From positions 62,001 through 126,000 of the forward strand of contig NZ_MSFI01000008.1 of the NCBI RefSeq assembly GCF_001975785.1: DNA of 64,000 nucleotides, written 5' to 3'. Position 1 is the stretch's first letter. Every line of letters begins with the position of its first letter. This DNA is from Domibacillus epiphyticus (lineage in GTDB: Bacteria > Bacillota > Bacilli > Bacillales > Domibacillaceae). Under the pieces are notes generated by a model. The model was given only the letters and a program-made list of their open reading frames with translations. It searched no databases and was not told the origin of the DNA. A program made the position numbers and the translations under genes. Shown in pieces: positions 52,533 through 61,874 of the stretch.

Positions 52533-52721
52533 ATGGCTCACGAAAACAACGGATTTGGCGATAAAATCAAAGGTGCCGTCAACAAAGCAAAAGGCGAAGT
52601 AAAAGATCAAATCGGGAACACCACAAACAACGCCCGTCTTCAAGCTGATGGTAAAAAAGACAAAATCAAAGGTGAAATACAAGACAGAATCGGTGAAGCA
52701 AAAAATCGATATACATCATAA
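52533..52721 (+). CDS. csbD: CsbD-family stress protein
   Basis: A 62-residue, very hydrophilic protein (DKIKGAVNKAKGEVKDQIG and DKIKGEIQDRIGEAKNRY are two related halves). CsbD in B. subtilis belongs to the SigB general stress regulon, and the promoter here agrees. Molecular role unknown. The start follows AAAGGAGAGATAATGA. Confidence 0.93.
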   Translation: MAHENNGFGDKIKGAVNKAKGEVKDQIGNTTNNARLQADGKKDKIKGEIQDRIGEAKNRYTS

Positions 52722-52745
52722 AAAGGATGCCCCGGGCATCCTTTT
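52721..52745 (+). terminator. Terminator of csbD
   Basis: AAAAGGATGC/GCATCCTTTT (10 bp) followed by TTT, starting at the stop codon. Confidence 0.92.
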
Positions 52746-52768
52746 TTTACAAGTGAACCTATAAAAAA

Positions 52769-52798
52769 CAGGCAGCCTCCATTTAAGGAAGCTGCCTG
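52769..52798 (-). terminator. Terminator of the RND efflux gene
   Basis: CAGGCAGC/GCTGCCTG with inner CTTCC/GGAGG-type pairing, followed by TTTTTTAT on the minus strand. Confidence 0.85.
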
Positions 52799-52803
52799 AC
52801 TCA

Positions 52804-55800
52804 TTATGCTTTTTTCCTCATCCACTTGGACAGCGTTTCATACACAATCGGTACAATAACCAATGTCAACAGTGTGGAACTTGTCAAACCGCCAATGACG
52901 GTTACCCCAAGTCCTTTTGAAATTAACCCGCCGCCTTCTAGTCCCAGCGCAAGAGGGAATAAGGCGCCGATTGTTGCGAGGGCAGTCATCAAGATCGGGC
53001 GTAAACGGGTTGTTCCTGCTTCAAGCAGCGCATCCCGCGTCGACATCCCTTCTTTTTCTTTATGAATCACCCGGTCAATTAATACAATGGCGTTTGTCAC
53101 GACGATTCCGATTAGCATCAGTGCCCCGATCATCGCTGAAATACTGATCGTTTCACCTGCAATTAATAACGCCACGAGCGCACCAATCACGGTAAACGGA
53201 AGCGAGAACAAAATCGCAAGTGGTGCAAGACCGCCGCCGAACGTGATGACAAGCACTAAATACACGATGGCCACTGCAGCGAGCATCGCAAGCCCAAGCT
53301 GTGTAAATGATTCGTTAATATCCTGCGTGACGCCGCCCATTGAAACTTCTACACCAGACGGCAAATCAAGCTTATCCAATTTCGCCTGTAAATCTGTGGA
53401 TGCGGCCGACACATCATCACCTTCAAGCTCACCGCTCACATCAACGAATACTTTCCCATCACGGCGTGTAACGGTATCAGATGTTTCACCTTCTTCTACT
53501 TTCATTACGTCGCTTATTGTGACAGATGCACCCAGCCGCGAGGTTATTTTCCGACCAGTCAAATCATCAAGTGTTTCATATGATTGCACCGGTACATCCA
53601 AATACACATTGACCTCTTCATCATCTTTTTCAACGGTTGTCAATACCGGACGATCACGCATAGGACTTAACTCCATTGCAATTTGACCGGCAGTCAAACC
53701 AGCTGCCGCCAATTTTTCCTGATCAGCTACGAGCGTGTATTCTTCATAAGAATCAGCAAGTCCCGTTTCTACTTTCTTAAACGAGCCGCTGTCTTTCATG
53801 ATTTCTTCAATTTTACCGGCAACCGGTTCAATGTCTTCAACCGTTTCGCCGTACACATTCACCGCTATGGCATTGCTGCCGGCGCTTGCAGAGAAGTCTT
53901 GGGAAGCCCATTCCCCTTTTTCCACACTCGCCTGTAAATCAGCAATCGCTTTTTCTTTTTTCTCTGTAAAGTTCTCTGTTTCTTCATCATACATCACATA
54001 GAACATCGCGCTGTTCGACTGGCCTGGACTCATTGGATTTTCACTTCCAACCGAGTATTGAACAGTCTCCACATCCTCAATGTCCATAAAATATTTCTCT
54101 GCATCCTCAGCAAGATCCACTACATCATCCTGCGTCTGACCCGGTTCCGGTGAATACGTCACAATAACCATTTTCTCCTCATCACCAGGCAAAAAGCTTA
54201 CGCCAATTTTCGGCACAAGCAGGAAACTTCCCGCAAGAAGCGCAATCGCCGCTAAAAACGTCACAATTTTATGATTCAGCGTCCAGTTCAACACGGATCG
54301 GTACCATGATGCCAGTCTGCCTGGTTTCTCATCGTGCGTTTTAGCTTTTACTCCTTTTTTAAACATCGTGTGTGCGAGCATTGGCACAATTGTTACTGCC
54401 ACCAAAAGCGATGCCAATAGAGCGAATACAACCGTCAAGGCAAACGGCAGGAATAATTCACCGACCATCCCTTCCACTAAACCGAGTGGCAAGAATACGG
54501 CAATCGTCACAATTGTAGACGACATAATTGGCACAAACATTTCCTTTGTCGATTCAAGGATGAGCTCTTTATCTCGCAATGTTTCTCCCTGAAGCGACAA
54601 TCGGCGATAAATATTTTCTACGACAACAATCGAGTCGTCAATAACGCGGCCAATCGCCACTGTCATCGCGCCGAGCGTCATGACATTCAGTGTAATATCC
54701 ATTTGTTTTAGCACGATAAGTGCAATTAAAATTGAAAGTGGTATCGAGATAACCGAAATGACAGTCGAACGCACATCACGCAAAAACAGCATAATAATAA
54801 TGACCGCGAAAAGGGCGCCGAATAATGCTTTATTCAGCATCGTATGAACCGATTCTTCTATTGGAGCGCCCTGGTCAAACGTCGACGTGACCGTTAATCC
54901 TTCAAAATCCGCTTCAAACTCAGTTACTTTTTCTTTCACTGCATTTACTACATCCACCGTGTTGGCGTCTGCTGATTTCACAATTTGAAGACCGATCGAT
55001 TCCTGGCCATTCGTTCGTGAAATAGATTCTGCTTTTCCTTCCATTTCGATGTCTGCAAGATCAGACAGTTTCGCCGGACCAATTTTCATATTTTTCAAGT
55101 CTTCCAGCGTTGAAATGCTGCCGTCAACCATGACGGATTTTTCTGAGTTGCCAAATGTGAACAAGCCAAGCGGCGCATTCATATTAGATGCCTGAATCAT
55201 TTGTTTAACCGTTTCTTCGTCCAGTTGAAGCTGTGCTAATTTTTCTTTTTTAAATACAAGTGTTGCCTCTTCCACCTGCTGTCCGGAAATTTGGACCGAT
55301 GCTACCCCGTCCAGCCCTTCAATTTCCGGTAAAATCTCTTCTTCCACTGTCTTTGTGAGTTCTGACAGTGTCTTATTTTCATCAGAAATACTGAGCGCCA
55401 TAATAGGAAATGCATTAATACTTAAACGGGAAACATCCGGTTCCTGAACATTTTCAGGGAACTCTACGTCCGCCAGCGCTTCCAACGCTTCCTGCTCCGC
55501 TTTTTCCATGTCAGTAGAGAATGTATACTCTACCTGAACGGACGACGCATTTTGATACGATGTCGAACTGACAACTTTGACACCGTTTAAATTCTGCAGC
55601 TGTTTTTCAATCGGCTCCGATACACTGTCTGCCACCTCTTCAGGCGTTGCACCAGGATACACTGTTGTCACAGTGACGATCGGCGGCGTAATATTTGGAA
55701 TCGTCTCGAGTTTCATCGTCAATCCTGAATACAGACCAGCTGCCGTGATAATAATCGTCATCAGCCAGACGGCGAATTTGTTTCTCAAGACAAATTGAAT

Positions 55801-55812
55801 TAAACCATTCAT
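52804..55812 (-). CDS. swrC: RND-family efflux transporter (SwrC/YerP-like)
   Basis: A 1002-residue AcrB-type pump with the twelve-helix, two-halves layout. The proton-relay region is in AIGRVIDDSIVVVENIYRR, and the porter-loop start NITPPIVTVTTVYPGATPEE is typical of the family. In B. subtilis SwrC (YerP) gives resistance to the lipopeptide surfactin and is controlled by the TetR-type YerO encoded beside it; the same divergent pair is present here. No membrane-fusion or outer-membrane gene accompanies it, as expected in a Gram-positive. The start follows AAAAAGGAGATTTTTCC. Confidence 0.92.
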   Translation of the reverse strand: MNGLIQFVLRNKFAVWLMTIIITAAGLYSGLTMKLETIPNITPPIVTVTTVYPGATPEEVADSVSEPIEKQLQNLNGVKVVSSTSYQNASSVQVEYTFSTDMEKAEQEALEALADVEFPENVQEPDVSRLSINAFPIMALSISDENKTLSELTKTVEEEILPEIEGLDGVASVQISGQQVEEATLVFKKEKLAQLQLDEETVKQMIQASNMNAPLGLFTFGNSEKSVMVDGSISTLEDLKNMKIGPAKLSDLADIEMEGKAESISRTNGQESIGLQIVKSADANTVDVVNAVKEKVTEFEADFEGLTVTSTFDQGAPIEESVHTMLNKALFGALFAVIIIMLFLRDVRSTVISVISIPLSILIALIVLKQMDITLNVMTLGAMTVAIGRVIDDSIVVVENIYRRLSLQGETLRDKELILESTKEMFVPIMSSTIVTIAVFLPLGLVEGMVGELFLPFALTVVFALLASLLVAVTIVPMLAHTMFKKGVKAKTHDEKPGRLASWYRSVLNWTLNHKIVTFLAAIALLAGSFLLVPKIGVSFLPGDEEKMVIVTYSPEPGQTQDDVVDLAEDAEKYFMDIEDVETVQYSVGSENPMSPGQSNSAMFYVMYDEETENFTEKKEKAIADLQASVEKGEWASQDFSASAGSNAIAVNVYGETVEDIEPVAGKIEEIMKDSGSFKKVETGLADSYEEYTLVADQEKLAAAGLTAGQIAMELSPMRDRPVLTTVEKDDEEVNVYLDVPVQSYETLDDLTGRKITSRLGASVTISDVMKVEEGETSDTVTRRDGKVFVDVSGELEGDDVSAASTDLQAKLDKLDLPSGVEVSMGGVTQDINESFTQLGLAMLAAVAIVYLVLVITFGGGLAPLAILFSLPFTVIGALVALLIAGETISISAMIGALMLIGIVVTNAIVLIDRVIHKEKEGMSTRDALLEAGTTRLRPILMTALATIGALFPLALGLEGGGLISKGLGVTVIGGLTSSTLLTLVIVPIVYETLSKWMRKKA

Positions 55813-55828
55813 GGAAAAATCTCCTTTT

Positions 55829-55842
55829 TGACCATCAGGTCT
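55829..55842. promoter_or_regulatory. TetR operator copy 1 (in the swrC leader)
   Basis: TGACCATCAGGTCT, one base off TGACC-N4-GGTCA, lies between the swrC promoter and its ribosome binding site. Confidence 0.75.
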
Positions 55843-55853
55843 CTTTTTTTATA

Positions 55854-55883
55854 AATATATATGACCAATCGGTCAGTCGTCAA
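55854..55883 (-). promoter_or_regulatory. swrC promoter with embedded operator copy 2
   Basis: TTGACG (55883-55878) and TATATT (55859-55854) are 18 bases apart on the minus strand. The perfect palindrome TGACCAATCGGTCA (55862-55875) fills the spacer, so the repressor would block polymerase directly. Confidence 0.82.
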
Positions 55884-55905
55884 TAAAATAAATGTTTCAA
55901 AACAT

Positions 55906-55919
55906 TGACCATTAGGTCA
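55906..55919. promoter_or_regulatory. TetR operator copy 3 (at the regulator's own promoter)
   Basis: TGACCATTAGGTCA overlaps a CATAAT -10-like element 20 bases upstream of the TetR gene, which suggests autorepression. Confidence 0.8.
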
Positions 55920-55943
55920 TAATACTTGTATGAGGTGACCATA

Positions 55944-56786
55944 ATGAAAAAAAAAGAAAAACTCATCATTGAACAATCCATGAAATTATTTGCAGAAAAA
56001 GGCTTTAATGCAACGTCCATTCAAGAAATTGCGACCGCATGCGGCATTTCAAAAGGTGCCTTTTATTTACATTTCAAGTCAAAAGAAGCATTGCTGCTGG
56101 CGATATTGAATCATTATTTTCAGTTAATGTACGATAAATTGATCGAAATTGAGGAAGAAGATCTGGAGCCACGGGACAAATTTATGAAACAGATTGAATG
56201 TCAGGTGCGTGAAATTTGCCGGCACAAGGAATTTCTTATTATGCAGGCACGAGAAAATGCCATTCCATATAACGATGATATTGAAGCATTTATTTTCAAA
56301 ATGCGGCTGGAAACGCATCGATTTTATCAAAAAAGGCTGTTGGCGATTTACGGTGACACGTTGAAGACATATTTCTGGGACTTGTCGATTGCGCTGCAAG
56401 GCATACAGCATTCATTTCTTCATGTGATGATGATTGATAAAGTCGACATTGATTACAACCGTTTCGCGCGGTTCATGCTGCAGTGCGCAGACGACATGGA
56501 AGCAGGCTTTCGAAAGAGAACGGAATCTCCGGTCATTAACCCTTCCCTGATGGATCATTTATTTAAAGAACGGCTGAATGACGAAACGATTTTGGTCTGG
56601 CTTGTGGATTTGAAAAGAGAGTGGAAAGACGAAGATATACGCATTACATTGGACGTCATCGAAAGTGAAATCGAAAGCGGCAAGCCACGCATTCCAGTTC
56701 TTCGAGGAATGATCGCCAACCTGGAAGAAGAGTCGGGACTTCATGAGTTTATGAATGTTATCAAAGAATATTACAACGTCAAATAG
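55944..56786 (+). CDS. TetR-family regulator of the RND pump (YerO-like)
   Basis: A 280-residue repressor. The helix-turn-helix is near the N-terminus (LFAEKGFNATSIQEIATACG, SKGAFYLHFKSKEALL). It is about 80 residues longer than ordinary TetR proteins; the extra C-terminal part (WLVDLKREWKDEDIRITLDV to the end) is helical. YerO of B. subtilis is similarly long. The start at 55944 follows TGAGGTGACCATA. It is divergent from swrC, with three shared TGACC-N4-GGTCA sites between them. Confidence 0.92.
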   Translation: MKKKEKLIIEQSMKLFAEKGFNATSIQEIATACGISKGAFYLHFKSKEALLLAILNHYFQLMYDKLIEIEEEDLEPRDKFMKQIECQVREICRHKEFLIMQARENAIPYNDDIEAFIFKMRLETHRFYQKRLLAIYGDTLKTYFWDLSIALQGIQHSFLHVMMIDKVDIDYNRFARFMLQCADDMEAGFRKRTESPVINPSLMDHLFKERLNDETILVWLVDLKREWKDEDIRITLDVIESEIESGKPRIPVLRGMIANLEEESGLHEFMNVIKEYYNVK

Positions 56787-56808
56787 GCCGCATTCTATGC
56801 GGCCTATG
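56784..56808 (+). terminator. Hairpin after the TetR gene
   Basis: ATAGGCCGCAT/ATGCGGCCTAT (11 bp, loop TCT) begins at the stop codon. A T run is lacking, so termination efficiency is uncertain. Confidence 0.5.
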
Positions 56809-56877
56809 ACAAATTGTTTGAGGTCAATAAATGAAGGAACTTCCCCTGTTTTCTAAGGGGAAATAAGAGAACTTTTA

Positions 56878-57357
56878 TCAAGATCGTGTTCGTCGGAATC
56901 CCTCTTCCAACAAATAACGTTCCGCTTCTTTAAATGATTCGAAACTTTCTTCCAGATTCAATCCTGTATACACATTCCACAGTTCGTCTTCATTTGCTAG
57001 AATCAGGAGTTGTCCTTTTTGGTTGCTCCATTCTTCTTCATTTAAAACAGGCTCTTGCTCGATAATCTCATCTTCCGCTTTATCTGAAAGGTACCTAATG
57101 GAATCCGTAATGGCTGAGCGCAGTTCCGCTTCCGTTGCTTCTCGAATGTTGACCAGCCCTTTGTCATTCGCATCATATCCCGGAAGGTCACCAACGAAGA
57201 CAAAACCATTGCCATTCGGATGCAGATGATAAACGACGATTGTTTTTTCATATAGACTTTCTTCAAAATGATAATTAATACGTTTCATCGATACGTTTTT
57301 CGCCGATAATTGGGGAAATGTATCAATAATCGCTTTTTTTTCTTCGAATGTGAGCAT
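56878..57357 (-). CDS. Conserved hypothetical protein (159 residues)
   Basis: A soluble acidic protein without signal peptide, not assigned to a named family. An N-terminal helix-strand region (FEEKKAIIDTFPQLSAKNVSM, IVVYHLHPNGNGFVFVGDLPG) is followed by charged helices. It resembles proteins kept across Bacillus without known role. Start at 57357 follows AATAGAAAAGAGGCACATT. It stands alone. Confidence 0.65.
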   Translation of the reverse strand: MLTFEEKKAIIDTFPQLSAKNVSMKRINYHFEESLYEKTIVVYHLHPNGNGFVFVGDLPGYDANDKGLVNIREATEAELRSAITDSIRYLSDKAEDEIIEQEPVLNEEEWSNQKGQLLILANEDELWNVYTGLNLEESFESFKEAERYLLEEGFRRTRS

Positions 57358-57605
57358 AATGTGCCTCTTTTCTATTGTTTATGTGTAGTATATCACGATA
57401 TAACCGTAATTTAATCTTGTCACCTTTTATTCATTTTATTTCTTCTCTTCCTGTTACCATTTTCTTATGTAAAAATAACATATTTTAAAAAATACTCTAC
57501 TTTTTCCCTACTAATTATGACATAATTAGTAAAAGCACTTGTTTTTATCGACATTGGGGTAGTCACAGCGGATTGAAAACTAGACAGCAAAGGGAGAGGA
57601 AGCTA

Positions 57606-59315
57606 ATGTTACGTCATTTGAAAATTAACAAAAAAATGTCTGTCTTAATAGTGGCAGCGATTATTTTCTTATCTTCTATCGGACTTAATGGATTTTATTA
57701 CATGAATCAAATGTCCGATAACTCGGAAGAAATGTATGAAAAAAAACTCATGTCCATACAGCTTCTTAATACAATCCGTTCGAACAACATGGCAATTGAT
57801 TTATTTACAATGGAGATGATCGTCACCACCGATCCTTTACTAATGGATAAATTGAAAGCGGATACAAAAGTGAGAGTCGACCAGAATGCTGCTGTTTTAA
57901 AAGAGTATGCGGCACTCATCGAGTCTGATCCGAAAGCAAAAGAACTAGCGGCACCTTTCAGCGGCCAAGTCAATGCGTACACGAACCTTATCATCGAGTC
58001 CCAGATACTTGCAGAGGGAAATAAAAAAGAAGAAGCCTATCAGCTGTACGTGAATCAGACGAAAGCTGCAAGAAAGCCCCTGCTTGAAACATCCGAACAG
58101 TTAACACAATATAATAAAGAATCTGCCAGTAAATTGAATGAAGAAAACAACACCCAGGCGGAGAGTGCCACCCGTATTTCAGTCATTATCCTTATTATAT
58201 CAATCATTATTTTTACATTGATTAGCATCGCGATTGCACAAATTATTACACGGCCGCTTAAAGATATACAAACGTTAATGAGGAAAGCGGAAAAAGGAGA
58301 TTTGACCGTTGAAGGAACGTACAATTCACGGGATGAACTTGGTATTTTAACGAGATCCTTTAACAAAATGATCGTCGGACTGCGCAGCGTAGTCAGTCAG
58401 GTAAACGAAACAGCGGAACAAGTCGCAGCCGCATCCGAAGAACTAACCGCTAACGCGGAAGAAACGAGTAAAGCTACAGAACTTATTGCGCATACAATGG
58501 AAGAAATGGCGAATGGTTCTGATCAGCAGCTGCAGCAAGTATCCAAAACAGCAGCTACAGTAAATGAATTATCGCTCGGTGTCCAGCAGATCGCTGCCAA
58601 CGCCCAGCAAGTGTCAGCGACCGCAGCCAGTGCAAATGAGAAAGCGGCATCCGGAAATGAATCGATTATGAAAGCGGTCACACAAATGAATTCAATTAAC
58701 GATACGTTTAACAGATTGTCAGGTGTTATTAAAGGGCTCGGCGACCGTTCAAATGAAATTGGCCAAATTATTGACTCGATCACAACAATCGCTTCCCAAA
58801 CGAACTTGCTGGCACTGAATGCAGCAATTGAGGCCGCACGTGCTGGCGAACAAGGCCGCGGATTTGCTGTTGTGGCCGACGAAGTCCGTAAACTCGCCGA
58901 AGAATCAGCTCAGTCCGCCAGTCAAATTTCAACGCTCATTGCGACCATTCAAACTGAAACAGCAGCTGCTGTGAGTTCAATGGAATCTGCAACAGGTGAA
59001 GTTATGGAAGGGATTATAGTTGTCAATACAGCAGGTGACTCATTTAAACAAATTAACGAATCGATTAACGACGTCACTGGCCAAATTCAAGAAGTATCTG
59101 CTGCCGTCGGGCACATAACAGCCGGCGCCGACCAAATTGTTCGAAATATTAACACCATTACCGATATTTCAGAAACAGCGGCATCTGGAACCCAAAACGT
59201 GTCCGCTGCTTCTGAAGAACAAATGGCATCCATGGAAGAAATTGCTTCATCTGCATCAGCCTTATCTAAAATGGCTGAAGAATTACAGCATGCTGTAAAC
59301 CAATTTAAACTCTAA
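57606..59315 (+). CDS. Methyl-accepting chemotaxis protein
   Basis: A 569-residue chemoreceptor. Two membrane helices (about 12-32 and 190-212) flank a helical four-bundle sensor domain; a HAMP segment follows ([20 protein letters not shown]), then the signalling domain with the invariant tip [20 protein letters not shown] and [19 protein letters not shown]. It relays an extracellular signal to CheA and CheW; the ligand is unknown. The start at 57606 follows AAGGGAGAGGAAGCTA. Confidence 0.95.
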   Translation: MLRHLKINKKMSVLIVAAIIFLSSIGLNGFYYMNQMSDNSEEMYEKKLMSIQLLNTIRSNNMAIDLFTMEMIVTTDPLLMDKLKADTKVRVDQNAAVLKEYAALIESDPKAKELAAPFSGQVNAYTNLIIESQILAEGNKKEEAYQLYVNQTKAARKPLLETSEQLTQYNKESASKLNEENNTQAESATRISVIILIISIIIFTLISIAIAQIITRPLKDIQTLMRKAEKGDLTVEGTYNSRDELGILTRSFNKMIVGLRSVVSQVNETAEQVAAASEELTANAEETSKATELIAHTMEEMANGSDQQLQQVSKTAATVNELSLGVQQIAANAQQVSATAASANEKAASGNESIMKAVTQMNSINDTFNRLSGVIKGLGDRSNEIGQIIDSITTIASQTNLLALNAAIEAARAGEQGRGFAVVADEVRKLAEESAQSASQISTLIATIQTETAAAVSSMESATGEVMEGIIVVNTAGDSFKQINESINDVTGQIQEVSAAVGHITAGADQIVRNINTITDISETAASGTQNVSAASEEQMASMEEIASSASALSKMAEELQHAVNQFKL

Positions 59316-59345
59316 AAAACGTCCCCATTGAGGGACGCTTTTTTT
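59314..59345. terminator. Two-way terminator between the chemoreceptor and signal peptidase genes
   Basis: AAAAACGTCCC/GGGACGCTTTTT around CATTGA; convergent genes end on both sides. Confidence 0.85.
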
Positions 59346-59892
59346 AATAGGTCTCTATTGAATTTATTGGATAAAAACGAAGCTGCACTTCCCCGATAAC
59401 CGAATCCTCCCGAATAAAACCGAAAATACGGCTGTCCTTACTGATTGCCCGGTTATCACCAAGCACAAACAAATGCCCGTCCGGTACTGTATCATGACCT
59501 GTTACTTCCGCCAGTGTAAAATCACCGGTTAACTTTTGCCCAACCATTACACTCTCTTTATTTTCATCCAAATACGGTTCATCCACTTTTTTCCCGTTAA
59601 TATATAGAACATCATCTTTCATTTCAACAGTATCTCCTGGCAGCCCGATTACCCGTTTAATATAGTTATTTTCAGAGTCCGGGGCATGAAAAACAACTTG
59701 ATCCAAGCGCTCAATGTCCGTCATCTTAGTGACAAGTACCTTGTCCTTATCTTCAAACGTCGGTGACATCGATTCCCCGTGAACAACAAGGCCCGAAAAG
59801 AAAAAATACTTGCACACCGCAGTAACAACAACGGCAAGCGTAATCGTCTTCACCCACGAAATGATTTCTGCTCTCAATATCTCCTGCCCCAT
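59344..59892 (-). CDS. sip: Type I signal peptidase
   Basis: A 182-residue SipS-type enzyme that cleaves signal peptides outside the membrane. One N-terminal membrane helix (about 13-33) is followed by the catalytic serine S41 in HGESMSPT and lysine K79 in NNYIKRVIGLPGD; LGDNRAISKDSR is the third conserved box. Bacillus species carry several paralogues. The start at 59892 follows AGAAAGGATGTTC. Confidence 0.95.
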   Translation of the reverse strand: MGQEILRAEIISWVKTITLAVVVTAVCKYFFFSGLVVHGESMSPTFEDKDKVLVTKMTDIERLDQVVFHAPDSENNYIKRVIGLPGDTVEMKDDVLYINGKKVDEPYLDENKESVMVGQKLTGDFTLAEVTGHDTVPDGHLFVLGDNRAISKDSRIFGFIREDSVIGEVQLRFYPINSIETY

Positions 59893-59943
59893 ACATGAAC
59901 ATCCTTTCTATTTAACATCTGAGTAATCATAACAGATCATCCT

Positions 59944-60078
59944 TTATTTTACAAAAAATGACGAAGATACTCCATGTTTTTGATTCCTAATTCGTTTCCG
60001 ATAAAAGATGTATAAACCGAATTGTAAAATAAAAAGCGGGGCAATGATCGGAAGCCCTTGTATCTGTGGAATCCTCAT
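59944..60078 (-). CDS. Small membrane protein (44 residues), unknown
   Basis: The start at 60078 follows AGCGGGGGAGAGA. The product has one hydrophobic segment (LPIIAPLFILQFGLYIFY) and a basic tail (RKRIRNQKHG), giving an N-out or N-in single-pass protein. Not recognised. It follows the histidine phosphatase gene by 29 bases. Confidence 0.5.
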   Translation of the reverse strand: MRIPQIQGLPIIAPLFILQFGLYIFYRKRIRNQKHGVSSSFFVK

Positions 60079-60107
60079 TCTCTCCCCCGCTCGTTTCCAC
60101 CATACCC

Positions 60108-60689
60108 TCATTCGGTTAATTCTGCATAACTCCACGTATATGTCACATTGATCCAGTGCTTTGAACTCGTTTTTCTTTCCCCTTTCCATCCCCGTTTTGT
60201 AAGTTCATTGGCGATCAATCTATTGAAAAATCCATGCCCTACTAATACAACCCTCTCATTATTTTTTGCATAATCAACCAGCAATTGAGCTGCTTTTTCA
60301 GCCCTTTTTTTTGCCTCATGAAACGACTCACATTTATTTGAAAATCCAATCATCCACAAACATCTTAAAATAACGGCCCATACATTTGGAGGAAACCTTA
60401 AAATGCCCGTTCTTGCCATGAGAGGTAATTCTGTTTCACGAAAAATAGCGTTCATTATAATCTTGGCGTTCGGTTTCAATATCTTAGCCGATTCGATTGA
60501 TCTCTTTAAATCACTCGTCACGACGACTCTAGCGTTTATCATTTTTTGAACTGTTTCGGCGGGATAATTGTCTTCTTCAACTACTCCTGTGTTGTTATAC
60601 CCTTCCACCCATCGAGCGAACTCGTTATACCTCATTCGGTGATTCTCCGTCCACCTTGACTTGCCATGCCTGATCAATGTTATTTCCAT
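60108..60689 (-). CDS. Histidine phosphatase family protein
   Basis: A 193-residue phosphoglycerate-mutase-like phosphatase: catalytic LIRHGKS at the N-terminus, the arginine in TSDLKRSIESA and the second histidine in VVLVGHGFFNR. Substrate unknown. The start at 60689 follows ATGGAGATTCATT, which favours it over the longer frame starting at 60731 inside the GNAT gene. Likely cotranscribed with the GNAT gene upstream. Confidence 0.88.
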   Translation of the reverse strand: MEITLIRHGKSRWTENHRMRYNEFARWVEGYNNTGVVEEDNYPAETVQKMINARVVVTSDLKRSIESAKILKPNAKIIMNAIFRETELPLMARTGILRFPPNVWAVILRCLWMIGFSNKCESFHEAKKRAEKAAQLLVDYAKNNERVVLVGHGFFNRLIANELTKRGWKGERKTSSKHWINVTYTWSYAELTE

Positions 60690-60708
60690 AATGAATCTCC
60701 ATTGTCTC

Positions 60709-61134
60709 TTAAAGTGATCGTTTAAAGACAAAACTTACCCGTTCATAGTTCATCTTTTCTTCATAAAAACGATGCGCCGCTTCACGCTGTAATCCAGAGG
60801 ACAGCGCCACTTGTTCATATTTATGTTTCGTTGCCCACTCATGCACAAAACGCAACAGCTTTTCACCATATCCTTTTGACCTCGTCTCCGCATCTGTTAC
60901 TAAATCACATACCCATACAAACCGCCCATAATATAACGTGATCATTGGCTTAAAACCCGTCACCGCAACAATCTCATCATCAACGAGTAACGCAAACAAA
61001 TGATAGCTGTCTTTTTCCATTGCCTCTTTTACAAGGTCCACATACGTTTTTTTATCCAGATGTGTCCGGAGCTGATTCATCACCGGAAATGCATCCATAA
61101 TATCTTCTTCTAACTGCAATTCTTTAATAATCAT
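60709..61134 (-). CDS. GNAT-family N-acetyltransferase
   Basis: A 141-residue acetyltransferase. The acetyl-CoA loop is in [16 protein letters not shown] and the last strand in [22 protein letters not shown], both family landmarks. Acceptor unknown. The start follows GGAGGGGTAAAA. The histidine phosphatase gene follows by 19 bases. Confidence 0.92.
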   Translation of the reverse strand: MIIKELQLEEDIMDAFPVMNQLRTHLDKKTYVDLVKEAMEKDSYHLFALLVDDEIVAVTGFKPMITLYYGRFVWVCDLVTDAETRSKGYGEKLLRFVHEWATKHKYEQVALSSGLQREAAHRFYEEKMNYERVSFVFKRSL

Positions 61135-61429
61135 TTTTACCCCTCCAGATTATTCATTTTATTACATAGTATACCATATAAGAAGCTTGGAAAAATCTGC
61201 GAACCAGTTTGCTAACTCCGCATCTTTCCTTTATATAGAAAAAAATGACCTTATGAGGCATTTTTCTCAAGGTCATCTGCCTTTTATCTCGGTAATGTAA
61301 AAGACGCTGTTTTTTCTTTAAACTTCCATTGGAAACAACCGGAAAATCCTCAACAGGGGGAAAATCACTATGGATATCTTGACAAATTGAAACATTAGTT
61401 CTAAGTTATGCTTAACTTAAAAAGGCAGT
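61135..61429. other. Non-coding stretch with an orphan hairpin
   Basis: A-T-rich DNA without a gene. ATGACCTT/AAGGTCAT with inner GAG/CTC (61245-61276) and an A run to its left looks like a minus-strand terminator, but no minus-strand gene ends there. Confidence 0.5.
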
Positions 61430-61810
61430 GGAAAATGAGACCTATTCAGATAAAGACTCATGAATTCATTCACTCACTATTACTGGATAATAAAAGAACT
61501 GCGAGCCGCTCATTACTGAACATCATCGCTGCAGTCAAAAAGTGCGGGTATTTTTTAAAGAAGCTGTACACCCATCCTTTCATTCTTCAAAACACATTCA
61601 AAACTATTTTAAAGAGAATGTTAGGAAAGCATACCAGGATGCAGCTGAGGCATGGAATGAGGAAGAAATACGATAAAAAGACCTGCTATACAAAATAGAA
61701 ATAGGGTCGCAATTTGAATACAATCAATTTACAAGGGATTTTTTTCCGAATCCAAAACAAAGGATAGAGCCGGCAGGATGCAATTGACGCACGGAATTGG
61801 ATGAAGCAAA
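61430..61810 (+). pseudogene. Degenerate DUF6434/SAP-type gene
   Basis: Across frames the plus strand reads EHHRCSQKVRVFFKEAV, then HPSFHSSKHIQNYFKENVRK and AYQDAAEAWNEEEIR, stop, then GSQFEYNQFTRDFFPNPKQ. These resemble the C-terminal domain found in SAP-domain proteins of Bacillus. Several stops and frameshifts prevent expression; the open frame 61408-61698 is a shadow of this remnant. Confidence 0.55.
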
Positions 61811-61874
61811 ACTTTTGGTGAAAAACGGGTTCATATACACCAAAATACATAAAGTAATTCAAGGGAGGGATTTT

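Noticed and set aside
61408-61698. 96-codon open frame on the plus strand
   Set aside because: Its frame differs from the recognisable DUF6434-like blocks in the same DNA, so it is a shadow of a pseudogene.
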